This document shows positions 10,634 to 22,559 of a stretch of 64,000 nucleotides of DNA, piece after piece. This DNA comes from Blasia pusilla (Eukaryota > Marchantiophyta > Marchantiopsida > Blasiales), in NCBI GenBank assembly GCA_050084515.1, contig CM114271.1, positions 31,372,001 to 31,436,000 on the forward strand, written 5' to 3'. How positions within the stretch are numbered: position 1 is the stretch's first letter; the number at the start of each line of letters is the position of its first letter. A program made the translations under genes and the position numbers. A model generated the notes under the pieces. The model was not told the DNA's origin, ran no database searches, and saw only the letters and a program-made list of their open reading frames with translations.

Positions 10634-12836
10634 ATGGCTAAGAGACAGCAAACCATGAGCGAGATGTTGGCCAAAGCCAAGACTTTCCAGAGAACTCAAG
10701 CCGGTCAGGGTCCTCAGATGGGAGGGAAAATGGGAATTCGGGTACTCCTTCCAATAGTCTAATTGAGAAGAATCAACTGGCTTGGAAGGATGTCTGGTAT
10801 AGCTTATTTGACTGGACAGAGTTTCATGCAAAATTTGGTAGAATATTTTGTAAGGTTTGCAAACAAGGAAAGGGTAAGAATTCCTTTGCAAGGGATGGTG
10901 CCATAAATTGTAAGGTTTCAGCCTTTACAGATCATGGCAAATCGATTGAGCATATGAAACTTTCTTGGGATGCTAATATAGGACACAGGTCAATGGCCAA
11001 GGCCATTGCCACTACTAATCGGACTTGTGACAAAGCCTTGTTAACATTGTTCAAGTGTGCATACTTCATCGCCAAGGAATCATTGGCTTTTGCCAAATTC
11101 CCGAATTTGTGTAAGTTGTTACTTTCAATGTATGCACCAATTACCCGAGATTTATACCAAGATGAGAAGACTTGTGCTGATATGTGTTATTATATTAGTC
11201 AGGTAGTCCATAGAAGGACACTTTTAAAAGTTCAACAATCTCGTTTCTTTGGGATCATGATTGATGAGTCCACTGATATTTCAGTAACGGGCCATCTCAT
11301 TGTATTTGCAACTTACTTATAAGAAGGGCAGGTTGAGAATTCGTTCTTAGGATTGTTGCAATGTCCAGAGAAATGTTCAAATGCCATTACTAATAATCTT
11401 TTGGAGTTGATCAAGGACTCGGGACTAGAGAGTTCAAAGATGGTGGCTTTTGGATCAGACGGAGCCTCAACTATGGTAGGTAGTCAGAATGGAGTAGCAT
11501 CTCAGTTGAAGTTGAAGGCAAACCCGTTTTTGCTCTCTGTACATTGTGTTGCACATAGGACCAATCTTGCTTCTTTGACAGCAGCCAAAGGACCAGGTTG
11601 TAAAGATGTATCTATAGAGATTGATTCCATCTTGAATTCTATAGCTAGATACTTTAGAAGGTCCTCAAAGAGGAAGTGTGCTCTTGCAACTTTCCAAGAG
11701 AAGTTGAATGACTCTCAGAAGGTCATGAAGAGATATCATAAAATTTGTTGGTTGTCTCGATGGCAAGCCGTGACTACTTTGTGTGACTCCTTGGAATCTG
11801 TCCTCGCCTATTTCAGGGATATTCCCCACTGTGAAGATGATGGTAACGCTACTAACATGTACAACAAGTTGAGATCATTTGAAATGATCTATCAGTTGTA
11901 CTTTTTGGCAGACATATTGTTCATCCTTGCTAATTTGAGTAAGGTTTTCCAATATAAATTTGTAGATGTCAGTACTATTGGTAGTATTGTAAATTCTGAG
12001 ATTGCCTCTATTACAATGAACTTTGTAATGGAGAATCATGACTTGAATGCTTCTACATTCTCTGAAGAAACAGGTTATCATCTCTTACCTGATTTTGGAC
12101 CCCTTGGTGGATACTTGAAACGATTGCAATCTGAGATTAGGGGTAGAAAGTTCCATAGCATTTAAATGTTGAGAGATCGTACGGTAAAGGATTTGCAAGC
12201 TGCTCTAACTTTCCAGAAGAACTTTGCTGAGAATGTATGTGTAGCCTTACATGATAGATTTATGGACAATGAAATAGTTTGATAGGTGCAATGAAAATTA
12301 TGAATCCTCTTCACATGCCCTCAAGGTTAGTAGGATTGAATAGTTGGGGTTGCAAGGAAGTGGATGATCTTTGCGAACATTTTGGAAGGGAAAAGCCTTT
12401 GAGGGGTCACTTGCAACCACCTCTTGTGAATTCAGCAAGTGTGAAGTCAGAGTTTCAATCATTTAAGCTCGTGGCCATCACATAATGGAAAGATAGAAAC
12501 TTTCGAGATTTGTGGGCAATGGTAAGTTGGAGCCCATCTCTGCAATGTAAGTTCTCTAATTTTCTTGTATTAGCTAACATTGCTAGGGTACAATGTGTGA
12601 GTACAACAATATGTGAGAGAGCCTTCTCTATGCGGAATTTGATCAAGACAAAAAGTCGTAATCGATTGACAACTAAGCATTTAGATGTTGTTCTCAGGAT
12701 AGCTCTAGAAGGTAAGATACTTGGTTATGAGGATTTTTTGGTAGAATCAATAATCCTGTGGAAAAATTCTGCTAACTTTAGATATGTGTATTCTAATCCA
12801 CAGAGATATGTGATGGTAAGGATGATACTCCACTAG
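10634..12836 (+). pseudogene. hAT-superfamily (ZNF862/DUF4371-like) transposase, disrupted
   Basis: A DNA-transposase reading frame of about 730 codons with few lesions. An Met at 10,634 opens a short basic N-terminus. After a frameshift near 10,735, a zinc-finger-like segment follows, with CKVC and then H-x5-H in DHGKSIEH. The RNase-H-fold core shows GIMIDESTDIS, FGSDGASTMVGSQNGV, the SVHCVAHRTNLA motif and CWLSRWQAV. The C-terminal hAT dimerisation motif around TTICERAFSM and IKTKSRNRL is at about 12,600-12,700. Breaks seen are an in-frame TAA at 11,320, another at 12,163, a frameshift before 12,279 and a TAA at 12,483. The family encodes cut-and-paste transposases and has been domesticated in some lineages. 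Terminal inverted repeats and target duplications were not found, so the element ends are undefined. Confidence 0.85.
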
Positions 12837-12839
12837 AGG

Positions 12840-14575
12840 TTGCAAATGTAGAGGATTCTCCAAGTGCACCAATTTCAAATGTTTAGTTGGTGGGAAGAGA
12901 GATGTGAGAGGTCCCTTTCATAATGTATTGAAGATTTGTTCTAAATCTTCAATGTATTAGGAAGGGGTAGGATACTTGGCTCCCGGTTGGGTGGAGGCCT
13001 AGCCAGGTTCAATTCGTGCCAAGGATGTTAAATGTGGGTTATAGCAAGGGAGGAAAGAGTTTAGGGACCCAAGGAGATGGAACCGGGAATTAGAAGAATT
13101 GAACATGGAGTGAACCGCTATGAGCAAGAAATAGCAAAGGTGAAAATTTTGAGTGGGAATTTCTTTTTATCCGGTTGAAATTTTGGCTGCCAGAAATTTT
13201 AAAAAAAAATTTTCGGGGAATTTTTAAAAAAATCGGATAATCACTGGAAAATAAATAAAATGTCATAAATTTTCCGTCTGGAAAAATAGTAGCCTTTTTT
13301 TGCCGACCTACTTTTCCCAAAAACCGTCATACTTAAAAGCCTACAGGCAACCAGCGGGTTTCCGCCAAAAAGCTCCCCGGACCTTGAGGGGGTCACATCA
13401 GGCAGGAAGGGAGAGGGTGAGGGAGCCATCATGGCTCCAAAGATAGAGGAGTTAGGGAGGCCACGCGCGGGCCAAGGCCTCCCATGCAGTTAAGGAAGGT
13501 TGAGATCCGAGAGGAGGAAGGGAGAGCGGGCAATGTAAACATAACGGGCCGTGGGTCAAGACATAAGAGGGGAGAGTCCCTCCATAGGGACGCATGCACG
13601 TAGAGGGCTGGAAGGTGTGAGTTTGGAGAAGGGAGGTCGGTAGCAGGAGGGAGAGAAAGAAAAGGAGCCAGAAGCCGCACTAGCGGGAGAGAGGACGCAT
13701 GCCAAAGAAGGCGACATGTAGCTAGCTGAAGCCCACTGGGTTGGGGTTGGATATGGTTAATCATAGCTACGTGGTAGGAAAGTCAAACATGGTGTCATCA
13801 CTACATAGTTGATTGGGCGTGTGTTGGAGTTTTTGGAGTTGCGAGTGGGAGGTGTTCCACAACTCATGATATAGGGACGTGATGCTTGTAGCCTTGATTG
13901 GTGGTGAGATTGTAATCCGTGCTGACATTTGGTGATGGAGTGTTGGTAGTGGAGACATTGGTGTTGATGCCTACGGGTAGTCCGCATATGCTGACTGGAG
14001 GTTTGACGTGTTGTTCAAGGAGGGTGTTGTGTAGCGGAGGTTGCCGCACCACATGGAGGAGTCAGTGTTGATGGTGGAGTAGATTGAGGGCCGGCGTGAT
14101 CAGGTTACCCATAAGGTTTGAGTCCCTTTTCCCACACTTATCTTATGTGATTGAGAGTGTTGAGTATCGAGTAGTTGCTGGTGCTAGAGGGGTTTAGCGA
14201 TGGTGACGAGTTTAGACTCCTTTCATGTGTAGCATGCTCGTGGATATATGATGGTTGTCGAGTAGGGGTTGCGTGTATGACCCGAGAGTGTTAGTAGTTT
14301 AGGTGAGTTAGTTTGGGAGGCTCATGGTGAGCCCCAATGTTGAGTGTGGGTGAGGCCGCGCGTGTCCATACGGGGTTACTATAGCATAAGTGAGCTAGTG
14401 AGGAGTGTGGGAAACTTTTGGTGAGTCTGAGTGTTTGAGCGGGTGAGATTGGGTTATCACAACGGCGTTCTTCCAAGGTTTGGAAGAACGGGGTAGTGCG
14501 AGTAGTGGTGGTGTGACACGGAGTGGAGTGAAATACTGAGGGGTTTCGAGTGAGGAGCCATCTGGACTTCCATCT
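12840..14575. other. Unassigned DNA between hAT-like gene and gypsy gag
   Basis: The first 300 bases after the transposase are probably its 3' end. From about 13,430 the sequence becomes GC-richer. Overlapping open frames on the minus strand (13,429-14,661) share no family motif. It is likely the untranslated leader of the gypsy element whose gag begins near 14.6 kb. Confidence 0.45.
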
Positions 14576-17333
14576 GTGGCTGGATTGTTATCTCTAGAGA
14601 GCGGGTCTGGTGATGAGATTGCAGACAAAGGCGGTGTGACTTGGCAAGAGATGGACAACATGGGCCATCAAGGCAAACGTCATTTCTCGGATGCGATGGG
14701 CATCATCAACTTAGATGACTTCATCATGGAGTTCAACACGTGGTGCGACTTCCAAGAGATACGCACCCCTGTGCGGTTCAACCCTTTTATGGCATGGAAG
14801 GGTTTGTTCCAACACTTGGAGGGTCCTCCAATTTATAATAACATGGAGTTCCGATTGTTATATTTACTAGAGATCAATGCATGGAGGATGTTTTGGGCTT
14901 GAAGGTATGTATCCACTAGTGGTCGCGAAGTGTATGATGGAATAGTGAGGGCGAAGAGGCCTATACCATCAACTCGGGGACTAGATGGAGAGGAAGACAG
15001 TAAGATGGGTGAGATGGGAGAGACCTCTCGTAGTAGAGGGCCATCTAGTTTCAGTCTTACGATGGAGTTCTTCTGACAGTTGGGGAGGAGCTACCAAGGC
15101 ATGTGGACCAACAAGCTAAAGAGTCTACAGGATTTTTTATGACGATCAGGTGAGAGTCTGAGAGAGGCGTTCATGCGCATGCAACAGTTGATCGTTTCCT
15201 GATATGGGGTGATTGAGGCGTAGTCTGTGCAGTATTGGTACAGGGTGTTGGACGAGGAGCTACGGAGGAGAGTTTGGGATGCGATGTTGCTTCACACGGC
15301 ATAGCCCACATTTAAGGTGGTCTTCGAGTTGTTTGAGCGGGTAGAGCTCAACATGAGCGAGGATCAGGTGGTGACCACGGGGTTTTTTCTGGATTCAAAA
15401 ACTAGGAGTAGACCCAAAAGTGCCTTAGCATGCACTAGTACCACGAGAGCGGGCTAGTGGGCCTAGAGAGCAGGACGGTTATCGTGAGCTGATGAGGCAA
15501 CATCCCGTACTAACATATGTTTCCCAGTAGGGACCAGGGTTGGCTTGTTGGACGTGTGGTGGGCCACATAGGGAGAGGGATTGCCCACAGCATGGGCAAG
15601 GGGCACGGGTGCCTCCGATTGCTTAGGAGCCACAGAGGATAGCCCCACCACACTTGTAGTGTGATCATTGTCACCGATATGGTCACACTAGGGATAGGTG
15701 TTATGATCTTTGCCAAGACGTACGTCCAGAGGTAGGCAGAGGACTTGGGGGTGAGAGAATTGGTGGAGATTGAGTAGTGGATGATCGTGGTGGTAGAGTG
15801 CCATCACCGGTCATAGGAGATGGAGGACATGCACCTAATGCAACTCTCCTTACGCGCATCGATCAGTTGGAGCATAGGATTGCTACCATGACGATGATGC
15901 AACTACATGCATGCCCAGAGCTGAGAGTAGCTAGTGTGGCGCCAACCACCATATCTTACCACAATGCTGGTGAAGATTCTACGGGGATGGGATTTATGTG
16001 TAGTGCGGCTCAGGTTGAGGCTTTTGCGGTGGTGACTTGGGGTGGTACCAGAGGTACCAAGCCATTGCGAGGTGTGATTGAGATTGACCCATAAGAGGGG
16101 ACCGATGGGCGTCAGACCAGGGTTCCCCAATCGTTCACATTATCGGAAGCACTATATACACCGACGATGGTGCCTCGACAACCGTTAGTACCCACGGGTG
16201 TGGCAGGTGCGTCGACGTCATGAGGAGTTAGAGAGACGACCCCTATGCGGCTTGAGAGGAGCCAGTGTCGACCACGTTGTTGGAGGTGGCCACTAGGGTG
16301 AGCTAGACTCTGTTGTTTTCTGCCATGGAGTTGGCGACATTGGGAGTTGGACCAACGGAGGTGTTCTGGTTGGCTGCCACGTTGTGTAAGCGTAGAGAGG
16401 TAAGTACCTCTCATTCAGAGGTAGTTGATGAGGTGGTGGACCCGTCCTCAAAGCAGATGCTTGGGATGTCCCCCACTAAGTCATGGCATGCGGTGGCGGC
16501 AAAGTTGGTAGATATGCCACCTCGACCGGCCATAGAGCGAGCCATGATCACATCAGGTATGGTGTTTTTGGATAACCGAGCAAGATTTTTTCACTTGGTT
16601 AGTCCCTCATGTATAGTCTACCACCCGGAGCGCATTCTACTTGATTCGAGAGCGTAGCCCTTGATGTTAGGGAGGGCGGCGTGTTTGGAATTGGGATTAC
16701 AGAAAGACGACATCAAGCATTGTCCCTTTCAAATACACACCTCTGTGGGGGGATTATTACCCATGCATTACCTGACTCGACATGAGTTGGTGGTTAGACT
16801 CCAGACAGAGCATGAGTCAAATAGTGCGATGGTGCGTACATGGGGGATTACGACACCGGCAGTGTCGTATGATATGTTGGTAGGGAGTATAGTGTTGTAT
16901 CCCCTTGGGTTCATTCTGGATTTTTGGGAGGAGACGGTTTCTTATCGGCCAGGGTGGCAATGAGACGATGGACGGGTAATCCATCTACGGGTATTGTTTG
17001 GAGGGAGTAGTGGTGGTCGACCACGTGAGGATATAGTGACCATCTTGGCAGCATTCACAGGTGGTGTTAGCTGATTAGGAGGGTTTGGGGAGAGGAGCAC
17101 ACATGCGGAGGACATTCCCATAGCGGATAGTCTCACGGAGAGACATGTCAGGATGGATGTCTCTTCCCATGGTGCAGAGCTTCGTTATTATTGTTGGGGA
17201 TAAGCGTTGAGATGCGTAGAGTGCAAACAAGCTCGTGAGACAGGCATAGAGCCGTGCCTATGTTTGGAGTAGGGTACGAGAGTGTTAGATCTCTTTGGAG
17301 GGATCAACACGACAGGTTGCTGCATTGTGGCAA
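14576..17333 (+). pseudogene. Ty3/gypsy-like gag-protease polyprotein, decayed, ending in methyltransferase-like motif
   Basis: A capsid-like gag region (about 14,640-15,350) includes SLQDFL, the REAFMRMQQL segment and a long acidic stretch. Two CCHC zinc knuckles follow: C-WT-C-GGP-H-RERD-C near 15,550 and C-DH-C-HRYG-H-TRDR-C near 15,655. An aspartic-protease motif LLDSRA then LGRAACLELGL spans about 16,635-16,695; the usual DSGA has become DSRA. From 16,313 to 17,333 one single frame can be followed through stops at 16,655, 16,961, about 17,069, 17,201 and 17,273. In its last part, after a CVEC...CLC cluster, it reads RVLDLFGGINTTG (17,279-17,317). This resembles motif I, the S-adenosylmethionine-binding loop, of C5 cytosine methyltransferases. 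The 3' LTR then begins at once, so reverse transcriptase, RNase H and integrase are missing. Many stops look like CAG-to-TAG or CGA/TGG-to-TGA changes. Confidence 0.7.
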
Positions 17334-17686
17334 TGTTACTTCGTCCCAAGGTGTCGGATGAGGTTGAGGATAGGTCCGTTGTGTCAGCAACGTCATTTTT
17401 TACGACTTTCTTGTTAGGTTCTTTCACAACCGAGTGACTTATTTAGCAAGTCACCCGCCCTTGGTAACATGTGCGCGTAGGTTACTGAGGGGTTGCTATT
17501 TTTAGGGGAAGTGCCTTTTGACTCTTTGTTGGGCAGTTAGAGCACCATTCTTGCTCATGTGTATGAATTAGGACCAGGGTGTTAGCGTCCGGATTCCCTG
17601 ACAACACAGGGTGGAGAAGGCTCGATATGCCGATGTAGATTGAGGAGTGGATTTTAAGGCCGGGCGTGCCATTTTTACTCTTATTT
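17334..17686 (+). repeat. 3' LTR-like direct repeat
   Basis: Direct partner of 6347-6725, starting TGTTACTTCGTCC. Similarity stops at ttttactcttatttt near 17,686. The 145 bases before the LINE frame resumes at 17,832 are not obviously matched in the 5' copy, so this LTR may be truncated or strongly diverged at its right end. By eye the two copies differ at many sites, so the insertion is old. Confidence 0.75.
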
Positions 17687-17831
17687 TGTTGTATGTCTCG
17701 ATGTATATGTGTGAGTTGTTTGGTTTATGGATGGATGGACTCGTGTGTTGGAAAGATCGGTGATGTGTGGTGTGTAGATGTGACCAGCAATGTGGGTCTT
17801 GTAGCGATGCGTATGCACAAAGCTTTGTTTT

Positions 17832-19250
17832 GTGGTTTCATCGATTTCAAGAAAGCTTTTGATATAGTCCCTTGTAAGCTCTTATGGGATAGGTTGCAAA
17901 CCATTAGAGTTCCACAAAATCTCCTAGTTGCCATGGCCACATTACACCAATTTGTTTGGGCCAAAATCAAAGATTTACAAACTTAAGAGATCTTGAGTAC
18001 TATTGGAATCATTTAAGGTTGCCCTCTCTCCCCTACTCTATTTGGAGGTTTCATAGATGACATTGAAAAGTGGTTGGAGGAATGTGAAAGTGAAGGTATG
18101 AAGCTTGAAGACTTTATTATCAAAGCTTTATTATATGCAAATTATATCATATTACTAGCACGGGATACCATTAATTTACAAAAATACCTTGATACTTTGG
18201 AAAAATATTTCATGAAGAATCAGATGGAGATTAACATAGAGAAGTCTAAAGTGATTATAATGGATACTAGATCCAAGTTCTCGTTCTTTTACAAAGGTCT
18301 ACAATTAGAACAAGTGACGAGTTATAAGTATTTAGGCATTAATTTCTCTCATAACTATAGAAGCATAGTTGGGCACTTTGCCTTCAAACGAGAGAAGAAG
18401 CACGTTACAAAGCTCTATATTCACTTTTAAATTGGTGTTGAAAAGCTAATCTTGTATCTTGGAGTCTTATGAAGTTCTTATTTAGAAGCTTAGTTTTCCT
18501 TATGGTCTTGTATGGGACCCAAGTTTCGGGCCCGACTTGCAAGAAGATAGGTTAAGAGCACGTGGAGAAGGTGGAATAGATCTTTCTACAAGAAGAATTG
18601 GGCGTGAGAAACCAAACTCCTTATGCTATTTTTCTTGCGGAAACAGGTTGTTTTCCTCTTGAGGCGAAAGCTCTCTACTTGACCATCACTTATATTGCAA
18701 GGGTGAGATCTCTTGATATTTCTCGCTTGCCTCATCACGCTTTACAAACCACACGCTCCATAGGATGGATTACTTATGTGGTGAATTGGTCTACAAAATG
18801 GAATGTGGCTGAACGGGATTGGGACTTGAAACCGGTATCACTCCATGAACATTTACACAAGAAATTTCTCAACAGTCTTTGGAGCATCCCACACACAAAA
18901 CTGGAGTATTATCAACTTCATGTTAATCCTATGCTTGTATATTATGAACAAGGGTACCTACTTGCCGGGATCTCCACTTTCTTACGTCATATTATCACAC
19001 GGTATCAAACAGCTATGATCTCATAGACTAGGAATTGAGGAAGGATGATGGCTCAACATTCATAGAAGCAAACAAATATGTAGATTATCTGATGTATGAA
19101 GTATTTAGGATGAAGAGCATGTGTTTGTTATGTTTCTTAGGTATAAAGAGAGTAGACTAGCTCATAAAATAGATGTGGAGAATTTTTATTCTTTACTACA
19201 TCTAGTGCCTTAAGATTTAGGTTGTTATATTAGGGATATCATTATTCATC
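17832..19250 (+). pseudogene. LINE reverse transcriptase, 3' part
   Basis: This continues the LINE frame broken at about 6290. FIDFKKAFDIVP starts at about 17,838, GCPLSPTLFGGFIDDIE at about 18,016, and the catalytic YADD box at about 18,135 reads YANY, so activity is lost. LEKYFMKNQMEINIEKSKVI and TSYKYLGINF complete the RT. The segment 18,598-19,026 is the post-RT region (KALYLTITYIARVRSL). A C-terminal stretch to about 19,250 (for example SRLAHKIDVENFYSLLH) survives with stops. Frame changes lie near 17,985 and 18,430-18,600. Together with 5420-6290 this makes one ancient LINE copy interrupted by the LTR element. Confidence 0.85.
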
Positions 19251-19259
19251 CCTCAAGTG

Positions 19260-20560
19260 CTCTAGGCTTTGGTTAGGACAAGGCTTTTAGGATCTTTTCC
19301 TGATTCGATATATTATTTCTAATGTGCTTTTTAGCCTTTTGACCCTTTGGGTCTCACATGCTTGATTTAGTTACCATTTACCATTACAACGATGAAGATA
19401 TTGGTAGTTCCATATGGACTTATGTGGATATAGTTGTAGCACATGATCAATTGGACATTTTGAGGTTGGGTTACATGGTATTTTGTAACATTGTAAAATC
19501 AATCTGATCCATAGATTTAGTGAAGAAATTTACTCTCGCATGAAGATGTTCAAGAGAGAATCTAAATAAAATAATCGGCAATCGATAATGTCAAAAGAGA
19601 TGTCTTTTGTTTAGTTACATTGCAAGATTTTTCCAATTGTAGGAAGGTTGGTGGAAAATCCTCCATGTGTAATCTATCCATATCGGAATGGTGGTTTTTC
19701 TTAGTATTATTCCATATGTTATGTATTCTATATATCATGGAACAAAGATGTGTAGTCATGGGCAAAGCCCGTCTTCTCACTACCCCAATGAGGGGTCCAA
19801 AGGTGGTGAAGACACCTTGCTAGCCACCCTTTACGCGTGGATGTCAGGGCAATTTTCTCACAACTAAATGTTGTTTCATTTTAGGGTTTATTAGTGCTCT
19901 CTTTGAGTAGTTTTATGTGCAACTTTTAGAAGACAATGTTTACGATATATTTATTTCCATGCAAGATATCAATAGAGAAAACTAACTAGAAGTTCTCCTA
20001 TAGACGTGGACGTAGCTTCCATATTGGAAGTGAATCACATACATTTATTTAGAATGTATAAATTTTCTATTGTAGTATAGATTTTGTACATATCAAAACC
20101 TTCGTTATTTCTTTATTTCTTTGTTTTTTCTTCCTCAAGGAAATCATTTACAAGTGAGAACTATAAGAATATTTCAATTCATTTTGGACTTTAATTATTA
20201 AAAAAAAACCTACCATGGAGTTGGAGATGAGGGAAAAGCCTAGGAGTGACTAGCGTTCAAAGAGGCTTCCTAAGTGGTGGCCCCATCAAGACGGAATCTC
20301 ACGAAGACATGAGTCCTCGTGATGATAGGTGATGAAAAACAGGAAGAGGTACCTTGATTGTGCAAACATCTTCCATAGACCAGAAATAGGTGATTCTAAC
20401 AAAACCACCAACCAAAGATTGAACATTGAGCAAGGATGTTCTTCTTGAGGCTCATAATATGAAATCGATGCCACCGATGCACGGGATTATAAGTGATTGG
20501 GAAATGTGAAGTACTCATCATTATTGTATGATTAAATTATTTAATCCTGTAAATCAATTT
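19260..20560. other. Non-coding DNA, nothing recognised
   Basis: Mostly AT-rich flank of the LINE. Small open frames at 19,562-19,823 and 20,286-20,474 (minus) have no family signature. Confidence 0.45.
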
Positions 20561-22290
20561 CGAACGACTTACTCGTCTTACTGTTTGAAAAAATCAACAA
20601 TTCTATTGACCTAGAAGTAAAGCGTCCAAAGGAGAAGTTAAAATGAGCACCACCCCATAGACATGATAATTATCTGCAACCCGGCACCATGATACCGAAA
20701 TGAAAACCTCGTTCTTACCCTGTCTACCAAGAGGACAAATCTCTAAGTTCGCGTATCTTTGATCGCACGCATCAACTTGACTAAGTCTCATGTACTGTGG
20801 GTGTGATTCAGAGTCACCCGCTTCGAGTTCGGTAGCTCCTCGGATCGAGCGCGACAGGCGACGGATTGGCATCGGTGGATGCTGAGCACTGGGATAATCG
20901 GTAGATTTCCAAAGCACTTGCACCTTGAATAATTCAAAAAAGATCGATTTTAGGTGTAGCTGTGGAATCATACACAGTGCCTCGCGCACGTGCCTGAAAA
21001 CCCGTAAATTTTCGGGCTTGAACAGTTGATGAAAACAGGAGTGTTTTCGAACTGGAATGGCGTGTTTCTTCTTTGGAGAATGTATGGGAGCTGGGGAGGT
21101 CCCATTTCTGGACCATAAATATGTTTCAAGATTTGGTCCTGATGTTTTAAATATGAAGATTCCTTTCGTGATGCGAGCACGAGGCAATGGTGACTTCAGG
21201 TCACGCATGCCGTTCTTTTTGTTCTTCTTATATTGTAATCAACATTGCGTCACTCCATCCGCATCCGAGACTGATTCGATCCGTTACCACTCTTTTAAGT
21301 TTTCCACCAGACTATATAAAACTAAAGAAACAAACGGTGAGGAGATGCCCGATGTACATGAGATCTCATCGGCTAAGGCCGAGGAGCACTTCAAGCCTTC
21401 AAGGGTTCTAGTAATCAAGGTCGCATGCAGCATCGATCGGCTCACCATGCGACCACAGATCTCATGTTAAATTCTAGAAGAAATCTCGTCGCTGTTCCGT
21501 AGGTTATTGAGATTTTCCAGTATTTTATTCCGTATTTCTCCCTCTAGATTGGCACAGATGGAACATTATTCTTGTATTTCGGAGCTCCCCCAGCGACTGA
21601 ACCTTACAGAAGAGCGTGAAGCACATTACCATGTGCTTACAGGCCCGTCTAGGAAAATCGTCTTCAATCGTATCTTCTGATGAAGAAGTCACCCTCTATC
21701 CGCCTTGATTATAGACAGAAAGAGAAACTACGAAGGATCTCGACGCAACGCTTCTTGCGCATGACCAAAGTACTCCATCAAACGGGACTTTCTGCTTTTA
21801 GAGATATAAACAATGCCCTTCCTGACGCGAACCAGATATGTGGCTCTCGAATCACAGGTGCCTAGGCCAGACGATGTGAGAGATGTAAGGGATACCAGAA
21901 GATTGGAGTACTCGGTGGGTGTCGTAGAGATCGAAACCAAAGCCTATCTAATCGGAGTGATCACGAGAATTTTCGGTAGACTTGTGTTTGTGGAGTCCTG
22001 TTCAAGCGTACATCAAGTGTCTCCTGGCCAGAAGCTTTTAGGAAGTCAAACGAAGCCGGAGACTCGCTTCCGCGTGAGGCTGTACTCTAAAAGTTACGTA
22101 TGTACTCGTTTGCTATCAGGTTGTCTCCAAATTGCAGTGTCTGAAGTGTCAGCAATAATGTATCCTCATGAATTCTTGTTCAAAATGGGTGGATACTTCC
22201 ATTATAGGTTTTTGAAAGGCGGAAAAACGGGAAAAAAAAAAACAATGCCCAACGATAGTATGTATTAAACTTTTTTGACCCTCGCTATGC
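20561..22290. other. Balanced-composition region, possible low-copy DNA, no gene recognised
   Basis: Base composition rises to near 48% GC with many CpGs, unlike the surrounding repeats. Open frames exist on both strands (20,603-21,208 minus, 201 codons; 21,057-21,470 plus; 21,813-22,268 plus, 151 codons), but none shows a domain I know and they overlap one another. It could be an old gene fragment or regulatory DNA. Confidence 0.35.
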
Positions 22291-22293
22291 CTC

Positions 22294-22376
22294 GGCCCCA
22301 TAGTCTAGTGGTTACGACATTGGACTTTGAATCCAAGAAGTCCCAAGGCCACCACCACCGAATCTCGGTGGGGCCT
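22294..22376 (+). tRNA. tRNA-Gln(TTG)-like sequence, probably degenerate or a SINE head
   Basis: A 7-bp acceptor stem GGCCCCA/TGGGGCC can pair. A D-arm-like TAGTCTAGTGGTTACGA follows, and an anticodon arm TTGGA-CTTTGAA-TCCAA gives anticodon TTG (Gln). The piece is 83 nt rather than about 72. The T-arm is poor, with ccaccacc where a GGTTCGA-type box is expected. It is therefore more likely a pseudogene, or the tRNA-derived head of a SINE continuing to about 22,530, than a working gene. Confidence 0.5.
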
Positions 22377-22559
22377 GATTTGTTGTGGAGCGATGGCCGA
22401 ATGATTCTTTGCCGCGGATAGCAGGTAAACCTACAAGTTCCCCCCTCCAGGAAGGGCGATAGGTTATGCTTCCGTGAGGCATTTGCATGCATCACGGCAA
22501 GTTTTGAACTCCGGCTCTCTTTCATGAAAACTCATTTCCAAAATGGATTTAGGTCTGCT

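Noticed and set aside
20603-21208. 201-codon minus ORF
   Set aside because: No family resemblance. Two plus frames cross the same DNA. It is kept only as an unassigned low-copy region, not called as a gene.
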